From Aeribacillus composti (GTDB taxonomy: Bacteria; Bacillota; Bacilli; Bacillales; Aeribacillaceae): a stretch of 64,000 nt of DNA. The stretch spans positions 1 to 64,000 of the forward strand of contig NZ_VISS01000023.1 in assembly GCF_007827555.1 (NCBI RefSeq), read 5' to 3'. Made by a program: the position numbers and the translations under genes. Below the pieces are notes generated by a model. The model saw nothing but the letters and a program-made list of their open reading frames with translations. It was not told the DNA's origin and ran no database searches. Shown here in pieces: positions 38,779 through 48,850 of the stretch; the stretch's first letter is position 1; every line of letters begins with the position of its first letter.

Positions 38779-38784
38779 ATTTTG

Positions 38785-38890
38785 CGCACGTGTTACTGAT
38801 TCGATCAGGCATGAGTGAGCAAGGTGTACTGTATAGGGATTTGTTTTCGTACAGTTGACGCCTTGTTTCACCATGCCTTTTTTGTTTTTT
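38785..38890 (+). promoter_or_regulatory. ptsG leader: GlcT RNA antiterminator (RAT) and terminator
   Basis: The RAT sequence, ACGTGTTACTGATTCGATCA then GGCATGAGTGA (38788-38818), overlaps the 5' arm of a long terminator stem (GGCATGAGTGAGCAAGGTG from 38808; 3' arm CCTTGTTTCACCATGCC ending 38877) with a T run. GlcT binding to the RAT prevents the terminator. The layout and RAT bases are those of the B. subtilis ptsG leader. Confidence 0.9.
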
Positions 38891-38949
38891 CTAATACATC
38901 GATTATTCTTGCTGCATTTGTCAAATGATAATTATAAGGAGGTCATGTT

Positions 38950-41019
38950 ATGTTTAAATCAATTTTCGGTGTTTTACAAAAAATAGGACGCGCGCTTATG
39001 CTGCCGGTAGCGCTTCTTCCTGCAGCAGGTATTTTGCTTGCATTTGGTAATGCTATGCAAAATCCGGATTTAACAGATAGAATTCCTGCTTTAACGAACG
39101 ACTGGATCGTGCTTATCGCAAGCGTCATGGAGCAAGCTGGGCAAATAGTATTCTCCAACCTGCCGTTGTTATTTGCAGTCGGCGTTGCGATCGGTCTTGC
39201 AAACGGCGATGGAGTTGCAGGGATTGCAGCAGTCATCGGCTACTTAATTATGAATGTTACAATGAACGGTATTTTAACAGGTTTGGGTCAAATGCCTAAA
39301 GATATTAGTTCTGATCCAGCATTTGCAAACGTTCTCGGAATTGAGACTTTGCAAACAGGTGTGTTTGGCGGGATCATAGTAGGTATCATAGCTGCTTATA
39401 TGTACAACAAATATTATAAAATTGAGCTTCCGCAATATTTAGGATTTTTTGCCGGAAAGCGGTTTGTTCCAATTGTGACAGCTGCGTCCGCTGTTCTATT
39501 AGGGATTGCGATGTACTTTATTTGGCCGCCGATCCAAGGGGCATTAAACCAGTTTTCTCAAGGAATACTTGAGACGAACAAAACGCTCGCCGCTTTTATT
39601 TTCGGTGTGATTGAACGTTCATTGATTCCGTTTGGATTACATCATATTTTCTATGCTCCTTTTTGGTATGAATTTGGTTCTTATGTAAACGAAGCAGGGC
39701 ACGTTGTTCGCGGCGATCAGGCCATTTTCTTTGCCCAAATCAAGGACGGTGTGGAATTGACAGCTGGAACGTTTATGACAGGTAAATTTCCGTTTATGAT
39801 GTTCGGTCTCCCTGCCGCAGCACTCGCTATTTATCACGAAGCCAAACCCGAGAATAAAAAAGTGGTCGCAGGGATTATGGGTTCTGCCGCGTTAACATCG
39901 TTTTTAACAGGAATTACAGAACCGATTGAATTCAGCTTTTTGTTTGTAGCACCGCTTTTGTTTGCGATTCATGCGATATTTGCAGGACTATCCTTTATGG
40001 TCATGCATATTTTACATGTTAAAATTGGAATGACTTTTTCAGGCGGAGTGATCGACTTTATATTATTTGGCGTCCTTCCGAATCGAACAGCTTGGTGGCT
40101 CGTTATCCCAGTTGGGCTTGTATTTGCGGTCATTTACTATTTCGGTTTCCGATTTGCCATCCGAAAATTCAACCTGAAAACTCCTGGACGGGAAGATGCA
40201 AGTGTTGAAACGTCTGATGATGAGCAGGAGAGCGAAAAAGCCGGAGATCTTCCATATAACATTTTAGAGGCGCTTGGCGGAAATGAAAATATTCAGCACC
40301 TTGATGCATGTATCACAAGGCTGCGCGTATCTGTTCATGATCAAAAGAAAGTTGATAAAGAACGCTTGAAAAAGCTCGGCGCTTCAGGTGTTTTAGAAGT
40401 GGGCAACAACATCCAGGCAATTTTTGGCCCTAAATCGGACAATTTAAAAACTCAAATACAAGACATCATGAATGGAAGAACTCCAAGAGCAGAAAAAGTT
40501 CATTCTCCAGAGCAGGAAGTTAAAGAACAAGTGGAAAATGTTATGCCGGAAGAATTACAAAGCGAAAGCTTAACATTTTCATCGCCTATGACAGGTACTC
40601 TTCATCCGATTACAGAAGTACCGGATCAAGTATTCTCTGGAAAAATGATGGGAGATGGGATTGCTATTGTACCTGAAGAAGGTATCGTCGTCTCTCCTGT
40701 TAACGGTAAAGTGTTAAATGTATTTCCAACGAAACATGCTATTAGCTTGCAGTCTGATTCTGGCCATGAAATATTGATCCATTTTGGTATTGATACAGTA
40801 AAATTGAAAGGAAAAGGATTTGACATTTTCGTTTCAGAAGGCGATACTGTAAAATTGGGTGACAAACTTCTTGAAGTGGATCTTGAATATGTTAAAAATC
40901 ATTCTCCTTCTATTATGACGCCGATTGTCTTCACTAATTTAAAAGAAGGTGAAGCAATTGAATTGAAAAAAGTAGGCAAAGTAAACAAGGGCGAAGAAAA
41001 CATTATTGCCATTCGGTAG
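38950..41019 (+). CDS. ptsG: Glucose-specific PTS transporter EIICBA
   Basis: A 689-residue fusion that imports and phosphorylates glucose. EIIC occupies about residues 1-400 with ten helices ([38 protein letters not shown]). EIIB carries the phospho-Cys454 in [15 protein letters not shown] carries His611 in [15 protein letters not shown] charged linker joins EIIC to EIIB. ATG 38950 follows AAGGAGG. Expression depends on GlcT. ptsH follows after 127 bases. Confidence 0.97.
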   Translation: MFKSIFGVLQKIGRALMLPVALLPAAGILLAFGNAMQNPDLTDRIPALTNDWIVLIASVMEQAGQIVFSNLPLLFAVGVAIGLANGDGVAGIAAVIGYLIMNVTMNGILTGLGQMPKDISSDPAFANVLGIETLQTGVFGGIIVGIIAAYMYNKYYKIELPQYLGFFAGKRFVPIVTAASAVLLGIAMYFIWPPIQGALNQFSQGILETNKTLAAFIFGVIERSLIPFGLHHIFYAPFWYEFGSYVNEAGHVVRGDQAIFFAQIKDGVELTAGTFMTGKFPFMMFGLPAAALAIYHEAKPENKKVVAGIMGSAALTSFLTGITEPIEFSFLFVAPLLFAIHAIFAGLSFMVMHILHVKIGMTFSGGVIDFILFGVLPNRTAWWLVIPVGLVFAVIYYFGFRFAIRKFNLKTPGREDASVETSDDEQESEKAGDLPYNILEALGGNENIQHLDACITRLRVSVHDQKKVDKERLKKLGASGVLEVGNNIQAIFGPKSDNLKTQIQDIMNGRTPRAEKVHSPEQEVKEQVENVMPEELQSESLTFSSPMTGTLHPITEVPDQVFSGKMMGDGIAIVPEEGIVVSPVNGKVLNVFPTKHAISLQSDSGHEILIHFGIDTVKLKGKGFDIFVSEGDTVKLGDKLLEVDLEYVKNHSPSIMTPIVFTNLKEGEAIELKKVGKVNKGEENIIAIR

Positions 41020-41028
41020 CAGTTAGTA

Positions 41029-41062
41029 AACCGGCCTTGTTTAAATCGGACAAGGCTGGTTT
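41029..41062 (+). other. Hairpin between ptsG and ptsH
   Basis: Stem AAACCGGCCTTGT / ACAAGGCTGGTTT with one G-T pair and an eight-base loop. It is followed by CACAAATAATT, so it is at most a partial terminator; it may set the lower ptsG or higher ptsHI level. Confidence 0.65.
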
Positions 41063-41146
41063 CACAAATAATTGATTATCAGCTTGCACAACTCGACATG
41101 CACTGATAAAATTTTTAAAGAAAATAGCAGAAAGGATTTGATGCAA

Positions 41147-41413
41147 ATGGCTGAAAAAACATTCAACATTACCGCTGACACAGGAATTCACGCAAGACCT
41201 GCGACTATATTAGTGCAAACGGCAAGCAAATTTGAAGCCGACATTAATTTGGAATACAATGGAAAAACAGTAAACTTAAAATCTATTATGGGAGTTATGT
41301 CATTAGGTATTCCAAAAGGAGCAACCATTAAAGTTACAGCATCAGGTGCTGATGAAAATGATGCACTTCAAGCGATTGAAGAGACAATCAAAAAAGAAGG
41401 GTTAGGCGAATAA
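41147..41413 (+). CDS. ptsH: Phosphocarrier protein HPr
   Basis: The 88-residue HPr passes phosphate from EI to EII and, when phosphorylated at Ser46, acts with CcpA in catabolite control. Phospho-His15 lies in GIHARPAT and the regulatory Ser46 in [11 protein letters not shown]. The sequence is near-identical to B. subtilis HPr. ATG 41147 follows AAAGGATTTG; its stop overlaps the ptsI start by one base. Confidence 0.97.
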   Translation: MAEKTFNITADTGIHARPATILVQTASKFEADINLEYNGKTVNLKSIMGVMSLGIPKGATIKVTASGADENDALQAIEETIKKEGLGE

Positions 41414-43128
41414 TGATACAGCTATCTGGGATTGCAGCATCAAACGGTATCGCTATTGCGAAGGCATACCGTCTAGAAGAGCCGGATTTAACCGTATCAA
41501 AAAAAGAAATACAAAATATTCGAGCAGAAATTGAGCGTTTTGAACAATCTGTCGAAAGCGCCAAAGCAGAGCTCGAGGTAATTAAAAACAGCACAGAAGA
41601 AAGGCTTGGTGCGGATAAAGCAGCGATTTTTGAAGCGCATTTGCTCGTTTTGAACGATCCTGAGCTGTTAAATCCAGTCAAAGAGAAAATCGAAAACGAA
41701 GCTGTAAACGCTGAATTTGCAATGAGGGAAACAGCTGATCAATTTATTGCGATGTTCGAAGCGATGGAAAATGAGTATATGCGCGAGCGAGCAGCGGATA
41801 TTCGGGATGTCACGAAAAGGGTTATAGCCCATTTATTAGGCGTTCAAATCCCAAATCCAAGTTTAATTAATGAAGAAGTCATTATTGTTGCAGAAGATTT
41901 AACACCCTCTGATACTGCGCAATTAAACAAAAATTTTGTTAAAGCATTTACAACTGATATTGGAGGAAGAACATCCCATTCTGCGATCATGGCTCGTTCT
42001 ATGGAAATCCCTGCTGTTGTCGGAACAAAGGAAGCTACCGCCAAAATTGAAAGCGGTGCTTTAGTCATTGTTGATGGGATTGAAGGACAAGTAATCATAA
42101 ATCCAAGTGAAGATTGTATTGCCGAATATGAAAAGAAAAGAGAAAAATATGAAGAGCAAAAAGCGGAATGGGCTAAATTAAAAGACGAGCCGACGTTGTC
42201 GAAGGATGGACATCGTGTCGAGCTTGCCGCTAATATTGGCACGCCTAATGACGTACAAGGTGTTCTTGACAACGGCGGTGAAGGAATAGGTCTCTACCGT
42301 ACGGAATTTTTATACATGGGACGAGACCAAATGCCTACAGAAGAAGAACAATTTGAAGCATATAAAACAGTTCTTGAGAGAATGGAAGGAAAACCTGTTG
42401 TTGTCCGTACATTGGATATCGGCGGGGACAAAGAGCTTCCTTACTTGAATCTTCCAAAGGAGCTGAATCCTTTTCTTGGATTCCGCGCCATCCGCCTTTG
42501 TTTAGAAAAGCAAGATATTTTTCGGACACAGCTTAAAGCGCTGCTTCGCGCAAGCAAATATGGAAACTTAAAAATCATGTTTCCAATGATTGCGACAATC
42601 GATGAATTCCATCAAGCGAAAGCTATTCTGCTCGAAGAAAAAGAAAAACTTGTTCAAGCAGGTATTGAAGTAGCTGATGATATCGAAGTTGGAATAATGG
42701 TTGAAATTCCATCAACTGCTGTTATGGCGGATCAATTTGCCAAAGTGGTTGATTTCTTCAGCATTGGAACAAATGATTTAATTCAATATACAATGGCAGC
42801 AGACCGGATGAATGAACGGGTTTCATATTTGTATCAACCGTATAATCCGGCCATCCTCCGATTAATTTCCATTGTGATCGATGCAGCTCATAAAGAAGGA
42901 AAATGGGTTGGAATGTGCGGAGAAATGGCAGGAGACCCGATTGCTATACCGCTTCTGCTTGGACTTGGATTAGATGAATTTTCCATGAGCGCAACATCTA
43001 TTTTACCTGCGCGTTCACAAATTAAAAAGCTTTCAAAACAGGAAGCAGAAAGCTTTAAAGAAAAAGTTCTTTCTATGCAAACAACGGAAGAAGTCGTTTC
43101 TTTTGTTAAAAAAACGTTCCAAATATAA
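41413..43128 (+). CDS. ptsI: PTS enzyme I
   Basis: Enzyme I transfers phosphate from PEP to HPr. It has 571 residues: N-terminal helical and phosphohistidine domains with His189 in [12 protein letters not shown], and the PEP-binding TIM barrel with [16 protein letters not shown], the [15 protein letters not shown] block, and the catalytic Cys in GMCGEMAGD. The TAATG junction with ptsH indicates coupling. A strong terminator follows. Confidence 0.97.
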   Translation: MIQLSGIAASNGIAIAKAYRLEEPDLTVSKKEIQNIRAEIERFEQSVESAKAELEVIKNSTEERLGADKAAIFEAHLLVLNDPELLNPVKEKIENEAVNAEFAMRETADQFIAMFEAMENEYMRERAADIRDVTKRVIAHLLGVQIPNPSLINEEVIIVAEDLTPSDTAQLNKNFVKAFTTDIGGRTSHSAIMARSMEIPAVVGTKEATAKIESGALVIVDGIEGQVIINPSEDCIAEYEKKREKYEEQKAEWAKLKDEPTLSKDGHRVELAANIGTPNDVQGVLDNGGEGIGLYRTEFLYMGRDQMPTEEEQFEAYKTVLERMEGKPVVVRTLDIGGDKELPYLNLPKELNPFLGFRAIRLCLEKQDIFRTQLKALLRASKYGNLKIMFPMIATIDEFHQAKAILLEEKEKLVQAGIEVADDIEVGIMVEIPSTAVMADQFAKVVDFFSIGTNDLIQYTMAADRMNERVSYLYQPYNPAILRLISIVIDAAHKEGKWVGMCGEMAGDPIAIPLLLGLGLDEFSMSATSILPARSQIKKLSKQEAESFKEKVLSMQTTEEVVSFVKKTFQI

Positions 43129-43135
43129 AAGGTAC

Positions 43136-43173
43136 GGAGCCGATCAGTTTCATCTGAATCGGCTCCTTTTTTT
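43136..43173 (+). terminator. ptsHI terminator
   Basis: Stem GGAGCCGAT / ATCGGCTCC with seven T after it, eight bases past the ptsI stop. Confidence 0.9.
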
Positions 43174-43236
43174 GATGAGCCGATTTATTTACGGAAGGTG
43201 AATATAAAAGAATTTCGGCTCTAAGTAAAATGGAAT

Positions 43237-43401
43237 ATGAAAAACGCAGAGCATCAGCATTTTTTGATTTTACATCCGCTTTATTATCCCGATAAAGTCC
43301 ATCAAAATATAAAAATGATTTGCAGCGAGCGTATAGCTAATTTGATGCAAACGATAGAAAGCAAAACACAGCAGCTGCAGTTCATAAAAAGCTTTTTGTA
43401 G
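43237..43401 (+). CDS. Doubtful 54-residue open frame
   Basis: An uninterrupted frame giving MKNAEHQHFLILHPLYYPD and a helical tail (IANLMQTIESKTQQLQF). Composition is protein-like, but no ribosome binding site precedes the ATG and I recognise no family. It may be a fragment of a lost gene. Confidence 0.25.
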   Translation: MKNAEHQHFLILHPLYYPDKVHQNIKMICSERIANLMQTIESKTQQLQFIKSFL

Positions 43402-43663
43402 TTTGAGCAACTAAAACGACGGGGTATCACGATATAAATTAGGAAAGTTTGCAAATGCAAAAATTTGAAGCCCTCGATATCCGAATCTCTTCTTGTTACT
43501 TTCCTCCAATTTGCTAAAACTTTTTTTCTTTTTCACAGCCGGCACCGCTACGGCTGTATCTTTTTTTAGAAGAAACACATGCAGCCTATGCTTTTTTTAT
43601 GCAAGATCGCTCCCAAAAACAAAGCCAATTGGAAATATGAAAAAGATAATTAGTTTCATTTTG

Positions 43664-43690
43664 TAAAAAGATAAATCAGATTGCCGATAT
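43664..43690 (+). promoter_or_regulatory. SigD promoter of mcpC
   Basis: TAAA, 15-base spacer, GCCGATAT: an exact match to the SigD consensus, 71 bases before the mcpC start. Confidence 0.88.
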
Positions 43691-43761
43691 ATACATTAGA
43701 AAACGTATAAGTTTTCTTAATTATTTTTATTAAATAAAGATTTATGTAGGAGATGGAACAA

Positions 43762-45744
43762 ATGTTTAAAAAGCTTCAGTGGAAATTGACAGCGCTCATC
43801 ACCATATTGTTAATTTTTTCACTTTTGGTTGTTTTTTTCACGTCTGATTATTTTGTTCAAAAGAACATTAAATCAGATGCGTTTCATACGGGGCAATCGA
43901 TTGTTAAGCAAGCGAAAAAGAACCTGCTTTTACAGATGCAGGAATATGAAAGAATTTTGCTGCTTTTCAGCAATGAACCGGAAATCGCACAGCTGCTTGA
44001 AAAAAATGACGATCAATCTTTACAGTCCGTAAAGGAAACGTTTCAATCATTTTTAAGCGCTAATCAATTGGTCCGGTCTGTCTATGTAGCCAACACTAAG
44101 ACTCTTGTTGCTGCAGAACCTGAGTTAAACTTAAAGGAAGATTTGATAATCAATTCACGACCTTGGTATAAAAGCGCTGTAACAAGTCCAAACTTTGTTT
44201 CGTGGTCAGAGCCTTATCGTGATGGGGAAAAAGGAGAATATGTTGTTACCGCCTCAAAGGCCATTACAAAGGATGGGGTGTTGCTTGGCGTTATTGGAAT
44301 TGATATTAATTTAACAACGTTTAATGAATTTGTTAAGCAAGTGGAAGCTGGCTTTGGAGGGTATACATTCCTGCTTGATAGAAATGGAGTTGCCATCGCT
44401 CATCCGAAAATGACCGGAAAAAATTTATATAAAAACAACGGTCTTATGGCAGCGATTAAAAACCAAAAACGTGGTATAGCTTCTATAAAAGAAAATGGAA
44501 AAGATTCAACCATTATTTTTGAAACGATCACGGAACTAAATTGGAAAATCGGTGTAGTCTATTCGGATGCAAATCTGGAGCAAACAGCCCGCACAATCCG
44601 GAGCATTAACGTTTCCATTATTATTGCTGCATTGATTGTGGCATTTTTCATCACTAGTTTTGTTTCGAGAAGCATTTCAAAGCCGATTTTGCTTTTGGCT
44701 AAAAACGCCGACAAAATGGCTGAAGGGGATTTATCCGGAACATTAACAGTGAAAAATAAAGATGAAATCGGGAAATTGGCTAATAGCTTTACGAAGATGA
44801 CCGATAACATCCGACAAATTCTCCTCGATCTGGACGGATCCGTGAAGAAGCTGCAGCAATCTGCTCAAACATTAAACGTGGTTTCGGAAGAAGCTACTGC
44901 GTCAAGTGAGGAAATTTCCGTTGCAATTGAGGAAATTGCAAAAGGCTCAGGTGAGCAGGCAAACAGTACGGAAATTATAAACGGACAAATCAAACAATTA
45001 GAAGATTGTATTCAACAAGTAAACAATGATGTAAAAAATGTCGAAAATTTATCTTACGAATCACAAAATGCCAGCTATAATGGTTTAGAAAAGCTAAATG
45101 AGCTTCAAATAAAATCAAATGAGGCTGACAAAGAATCTGAGATGGTCCAATCCGTACTACAAAATCTTGTAGATCGAGTTGAAAAAATTTCTGATATCGT
45201 GTCGACCATTTCCAAAATTTCAGATCAGACGAACTTGCTCGCTTTAAATGCAAGTATTGAAGCAGCAAGAGCAGGTGAATCAGGTAAAGGATTTGCAGTT
45301 GTCGCTGAGGAAGTAAGAAACCTTGCTGAACAATCGGCAAAAGCGACAGAAAACATTAAAAATATGATTGAAGGAATCCAAATTGAAACGAAAAATGCCT
45401 ACGATGCAATGAGTCGTTCGAAGAAAATTCATGAAGAACAAAACAAAGCTGTTCAAGTGACAGGCAATGCGTTTCATGAAATTGCAATTAAAATGGAAGA
45501 TTTGCTTAATGCCATTAAATCAACATTAAATGCGATCGATCGGATGAATGAGCAAAAAGAAACAGTCGTCGAATCGATTGAAAATATTTCTGCAGTAACC
45601 CAGCAGCTAGCTGCCTCTGCGGAAGAAGTCAGTGCAACAACGAACGAGCAAGTCAAAGCATTCTCAATGGTTGCGGAAAAAGCGGAATCGTTAAGCGAAG
45701 AAAGCAACCGCTTAAAAGGCTTAGTAGAACGCTTTAAGTTATAA
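43762..45744 (+). CDS. mcpC: Methyl-accepting chemotaxis protein McpC
   Basis: A 660-residue chemoreceptor. TM1 is at about residues 10-30; the extracellular dCache sensor spans about 35-275 ([42 protein letters not shown]); TM2 lies near 280-300; HAMP follows ([15 protein letters not shown]); the signalling hairpin tip is [21 protein letters not shown]. subtilis McpC (655) senses amino acids and PTS sugars and is also downstream of ptsI. ATG 43762 is used because AGGAG sits nine bases before it; the ATG at 43753 abuts that site. Confidence 0.92.
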   Translation: MFKKLQWKLTALITILLIFSLLVVFFTSDYFVQKNIKSDAFHTGQSIVKQAKKNLLLQMQEYERILLLFSNEPEIAQLLEKNDDQSLQSVKETFQSFLSANQLVRSVYVANTKTLVAAEPELNLKEDLIINSRPWYKSAVTSPNFVSWSEPYRDGEKGEYVVTASKAITKDGVLLGVIGIDINLTTFNEFVKQVEAGFGGYTFLLDRNGVAIAHPKMTGKNLYKNNGLMAAIKNQKRGIASIKENGKDSTIIFETITELNWKIGVVYSDANLEQTARTIRSINVSIIIAALIVAFFITSFVSRSISKPILLLAKNADKMAEGDLSGTLTVKNKDEIGKLANSFTKMTDNIRQILLDLDGSVKKLQQSAQTLNVVSEEATASSEEISVAIEEIAKGSGEQANSTEIINGQIKQLEDCIQQVNNDVKNVENLSYESQNASYNGLEKLNELQIKSNEADKESEMVQSVLQNLVDRVEKISDIVSTISKISDQTNLLALNASIEAARAGESGKGFAVVAEEVRNLAEQSAKATENIKNMIEGIQIETKNAYDAMSRSKKIHEEQNKAVQVTGNAFHEIAIKMEDLLNAIKSTLNAIDRMNEQKETVVESIENISAVTQQLAASAEEVSATTNEQVKAFSMVAEKAESLSEESNRLKGLVERFKL

Positions 45745-45754
45745 AAAATATGCA

Positions 45755-45877
45755 GGGGGTGTCTAATAAGTCGTTTTTACGGCTTATTGACGCCCCCATT
45801 AATGTTTTAGAAACGTTGATATATCGGTGTTTATGATTTTTTGTTTTCAATAGGGATTTGACTTTCTGGACAGCTCC
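45755..45877 (+). mobile_element. MITE-like repeat, copy 1
   Basis: About 123 bases starting GGGGGTGTCTAATAAGTCG and ending CTTTCTGGACAGCTCC, so the ends are imperfect inverted repeats (GGGGGTGTC...AAGTC against GGAGCTGTCCAGAAAGTC). The first 43 bases fold into an 18-bp hairpin with one bulge. Copies occur at 56801-56890 and 59672-59777 in reverse orientation. It lies 10 bases after mcpC and may also end its transcript. Confidence 0.75.
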
Positions 45878-45988
45878 TTCTTCATTTTTGATTTGAATGC
45901 AATTCACCTAGATGAGCAGGCAGATAAGAAAATCATAACAGTTGATGTCAAGAAAAAGCATGGGTTTAAAGCTCCCTTTGAGATTTGA
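45854..45988 (+). pseudogene. Possible gene fragment after repeat copy 1
   Basis: An open frame without start reads FIFDLNAIHLDEQADKK then IITVDVKKKHGFKAPFEI before a stop. The composition is protein-like and the 5' part runs into the repeat, so it could be the tail of a gene cut by the element. No family recognised. Confidence 0.25.
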
Positions 45989-46171
45989 ATTTTGGACATA
46001 CTACTGCGTGAAAGAAGACAAGCTTAAACGCACCTTCGCAAGCCGCCTTTGACAGTGTTGAGCAAACAAAAGAAGCTCTATGCCGTTTAAAAATTCAGAA
46101 TGGGAGTAAAACGAAAGTTCCCACATTTTGATAAGATCATGATAAGATGAAAGAAAAGGTGAAAGGATGGA
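45989..46171. other. Non-coding stretch before the SDR gene
   Basis: No gene, terminator or confident promoter seen. A short tandem word GATAAGAT occurs twice just upstream of the SDR ribosome binding site. Confidence 0.4.
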
Positions 46172-46963
46172 ATGTCAATGGATTTCGGTTTCAAAGGTAA
46201 AACAGCACTTGTTTTGGCATCAAGTCAAGGATTAGGTAAAGCGATTGCAACAAGGCTTGTGGAAGAAGGAGCCGACGTGATGATCACAAGCCGAAATGAA
46301 GAAAAGCTAATAGACGTGGCAAATCAATTAAATGCGCTTGGAAAAGGAAAAGCAGCCTTTATTAAAACAGACATTACTTCAAAAGAGGAAATTAGCAGGC
46401 TAATTAATCAGACAATAAAAGAGTTTGGCAAAATTGATTTACTCGTTAACAACGCTGGCGGTCCCCCTGCAGGAGGATTTGAGCAAATGACTGATGAAGA
46501 TTGGCAAAATGCTTTTGAATTAAACTTGCTCAGCTATATCCGTACCATTCGCGAGGTTCTTCCGCATATGAAACAAAGAGGAGGGAAAATCGTAAATATT
46601 GCTTCTTCTTCCGTGAAGGAGCCGATCCCGGGTTTAATTTTATCCAACACGTTTCGCTTAGGAATTGTGGGGCTGACGAAAACGTTAGCAACAGAATTTG
46701 CAAAGTACAATATTTTAATTAACACGGCATCACCCGGCAGAATTGCAACAGAACGGATTGATCAATTGGAAGAATGGAATGCAGCGAAACTCGGTATTCC
46801 GAAAGAAGAGATCAAGAACAAATATTTGGAAGCGATTCCTCTCAATCGCTACGGAGAACCGAATGAATTTGCGAACTATGTGCTGTTTCTTCTGTCTGAC
46901 TTGAATACATATATGACTGGACAAACCTTTTTGATTGACGGCGGTTTAGTAAAGTCCATTTAA
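46172..46963 (+). CDS. SDR family protein with altered catalytic motif
   Basis: A 263-residue Rossmann-fold protein of the short-chain dehydrogenase/reductase superfamily. The nucleotide motif is ASSQGLGKAIA (TGxxxGxG variant), with NNAGGPPAGGF and the Ser in NIASSS. The catalytic YxxxK is replaced: in the aligned segment SNTFRLGIVGLTK, Tyr becomes Ser158 and Lys becomes Arg162. This is known for a subset of FabG-like proteins that do not fit the SDR tetrad, so the reaction is uncertain. ATG 46172 or 46178 can both use the AAAGGA site. It lies between mcpC and ykwC. Confidence 0.85.
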   Translation: MSMDFGFKGKTALVLASSQGLGKAIATRLVEEGADVMITSRNEEKLIDVANQLNALGKGKAAFIKTDITSKEEISRLINQTIKEFGKIDLLVNNAGGPPAGGFEQMTDEDWQNAFELNLLSYIRTIREVLPHMKQRGGKIVNIASSSVKEPIPGLILSNTFRLGIVGLTKTLATEFAKYNILINTASPGRIATERIDQLEEWNAAKLGIPKEEIKNKYLEAIPLNRYGEPNEFANYVLFLLSDLNTYMTGQTFLIDGGLVKSI

Positions 46964-47058
46964 TCGGGTGTGCACTGAAAGCTGAAATGCAAGCGTTTCA
47001 TAGCAGAACAGTTTCATTACTAAGCCGTATACACTGAAATGGGGAAAGGGTGAACAAT

Positions 47059-47928
47059 ATGTCAAAAAAAACAATCGGTTTTATTGGGCTTGGAGTAATG
47101 GGAAAAAGCATGGCACGTCATTTGCTTGAAGCGGGTTATCCGCTTACGGTTTATACCCGGACGAAAGAAAAGGCCGAAGATTTGATCAATCAAGGTGCTG
47201 TTTGGAAAGAATCGATCAAAGATCTCGCAAAAGATGCGAATATTATTATCACGATGGTTGGTTTCCCGAAAGATGTTGAAGAAGTTTATTTTAGTGAACA
47301 TGGAATTTTAGCCAATGCCTATCCAGGAGCTATATGTATTGACATGACAACGACAAAACCATCGCTTGCCGAAAAAATATACGAAAAATCAAAGGAAAAA
47401 GGCATTTCCTTTTTAGATGCACCTGTTTCAGGAGGAGATGTCGGCGCAAAAAATGGAACGCTATCGATTATGGTCGGAGGAGATCAAGAGACGTTCGATG
47501 AATGTTTTGAAATTTTTGAGAAAATGGGAAAAAATATTGTTTATCAAGGAAAAGCCGGTGCGGGGCAGCATACAAAAATGTGCAACCAAATTGCGATTGC
47601 TGCCGGCATCATTAGTGTTTGTGAATCGCTTGCCTACGCTGTTCGGGCGGGGCTGGATCCAGATAAGGTGTTGAAAAGCATTTCCTCCGGAGCTGCTGGA
47701 AGCTGGTCTTTGTCGAACTATGCGCCGAGAATGCTTTCGAATCAATTTGAGCCTGGATTTTATGTCAAGCACTTTATAAAAGATATGGACATTGCTTTAG
47801 AGGAAGCAAGAAGAATGGAATTAGACGTACCAGGGCTTGAGCTTGCGAGAAGCTTGTATGAAAAACTGGCTGAAATGGGAGAAGAAAATAGCGGAATACA
47901 TGCATTATATAAGCTGTGGAAAAAATAA
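47059..47928 (+). CDS. ykwC: Beta-hydroxyacid dehydrogenase family oxidoreductase YkwC
   Basis: A 289-residue NAD(P)-dependent dehydrogenase related to 3-hydroxyisobutyrate and tartronate semialdehyde reductases. N-terminal GFIGLGVMGKSMARHL (GxGxxG) binds the cofactor; the substrate motif is LDAPVSGGDVGAKNGTL; the catalytic Lys is in GAGQHTKMCNQI. The natural substrate is unknown. ATG 47059 lies behind AAAGGGTG. A TGAAA-N8-TTTCA inverted repeat about 60 bases upstream could be an operator. Gene position matches B. subtilis. Confidence 0.88.
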   Translation: MSKKTIGFIGLGVMGKSMARHLLEAGYPLTVYTRTKEKAEDLINQGAVWKESIKDLAKDANIIITMVGFPKDVEEVYFSEHGILANAYPGAICIDMTTTKPSLAEKIYEKSKEKGISFLDAPVSGGDVGAKNGTLSIMVGGDQETFDECFEIFEKMGKNIVYQGKAGAGQHTKMCNQIAIAAGIISVCESLAYAVRAGLDPDKVLKSISSGAAGSWSLSNYAPRMLSNQFEPGFYVKHFIKDMDIALEEARRMELDVPGLELARSLYEKLAEMGEENSGIHALYKLWKK

Positions 47929-48003
47929 AAACGCACATCATTCTTTCAAGTCACACAATTTTAGTCAGCTTCTTCTTTTTCTCAGCAATTAATTTTCAAA
48001 AAA

Positions 48004-48032
48004 AATGTGGGGGCATGTCCCCCACACCTTTT
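48004..48032. terminator. Bidirectional terminator ykwC / ykwD
   Basis: Stem TGTGGGGG / CCCCCACA with a five-base loop, flanked by A and T runs, between two convergent genes. Confidence 0.85.
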
Positions 48033-48064
48033 GAACAGTTGAAATGAGTGAACTATCCGATCTA

Positions 48065-48850
48065 TTATTTTCCAATAAACATTTGTGTCCAGTAATTTCC
48101 ATTTTCTACGTAACCAACGCCGATATGAGTAAAGTTAGGATTTAAAATGTTTTGTCTGTGGCCAGAGCTGTTCATCCAAGCATTAACAACTTCTTCAGGA
48201 GTACGCTGCCCCATTGCAATATTTTCCCCTGCTGTTCTGAAGGAAATGCCGAACTTTTTCATCATGTCAAACGGAGATCCGTAAGTCGGGCTTGTGTGGG
48301 AAAAATATTTGTTTCTTTGCATATCTAAAGATTTTTCACGAGCTACCTTGCTTAAAGCTTCATCTAAAACAAGAGGCTTTAAACCTTGTTTTTGCCGCTC
48401 AGCATTTGTTAGTTCAACTACTTTTTTCTCAAATGCATTTACGGATGAAGCGGTTTGTGATTGTTTTGGTGTTTGGTTGTTGGTTGCTTTGTCATTGGCA
48501 GATGGTGCTGGCTGAGTTGTTTTTTGAGTAGTTTGGGCTGTTTTTTTCACAGCTTGCTTGTTCGCAGGCTGGTTTGTGTTTCTTTTAATTGCTTCTTTTA
48601 TAGCATTATTTGCTTCTATGCTTGGATTTTGTAAACAGTTGTTTAATAGATTTTGCAATTCTTTTGAATCAGCTGATTGAATGAGCTGTTTCAATTGATC
48701 TTCGTTTATATGATAAGGTCCGAAAGTTTGTACGTAGCTTTTGATTTGAACTGGTTGGTTTTGAATTTCAGCTGCATTGGCATTTGTGCCGGCGCCTGCA
48801 GTGAAAATGGCGGCAGCTGCTGCAATAGAAGCAATAATAGATTTCTTCAT
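48065..48850 (-). CDS. ykwD: Secreted CAP/SCP domain protein YkwD
   Basis: A 261-residue exported protein. The signal peptide is residues 1-26 (MKKSIIASIAAAAAIFTAG, cleavage after NANA). A Gln/Thr/Asn-rich low-complexity linker (about 85-135) leads to a C-terminal CAP domain with VVELTNAERQKQGLKPL, YFSHTSPTYG, TAGENIAMG, NSSGHRQNILNP and GVGYVENGNYWTQMF. CAP domains of this type occur in sporulation and wall-associated proteins; the biochemical role is not settled. ATG 48850 has an AAGGAGGT site. Confidence 0.9.
   Translation of the reverse strand: MKKSIIASIAAAAAIFTAGAGTNANAAEIQNQPVQIKSYVQTFGPYHINEDQLKQLIQSADSKELQNLLNNCLQNPSIEANNAIKEAIKRNTNQPANKQAVKKTAQTTQKTTQPAPSANDKATNNQTPKQSQTASSVNAFEKKVVELTNAERQKQGLKPLVLDEALSKVAREKSLDMQRNKYFSHTSPTYGSPFDMMKKFGISFRTAGENIAMGQRTPEEVVNAWMNSSGHRQNILNPNFTHIGVGYVENGNYWTQMFIGK

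Larger units (their letters stand above)
43174..43761. other. Intergenic region before mcpC
   Basis: The 588 bases hold a doubtful 54-codon frame (43237-43401), a hairpin ACAGCCG / CGGCTGT with T run near 43537-43568, and the SigD promoter of mcpC. B. subtilis has splA, splB and ykwB here; I saw no trace of them. Confidence 0.5.

Noticed and set aside
46986-47002. CcpA cre site before ykwC (TGCAAGCGTTTCA)
   Set aside because: It is one base short of the cre spacing; only the outer TGAAA/TTTCA symmetry remains.
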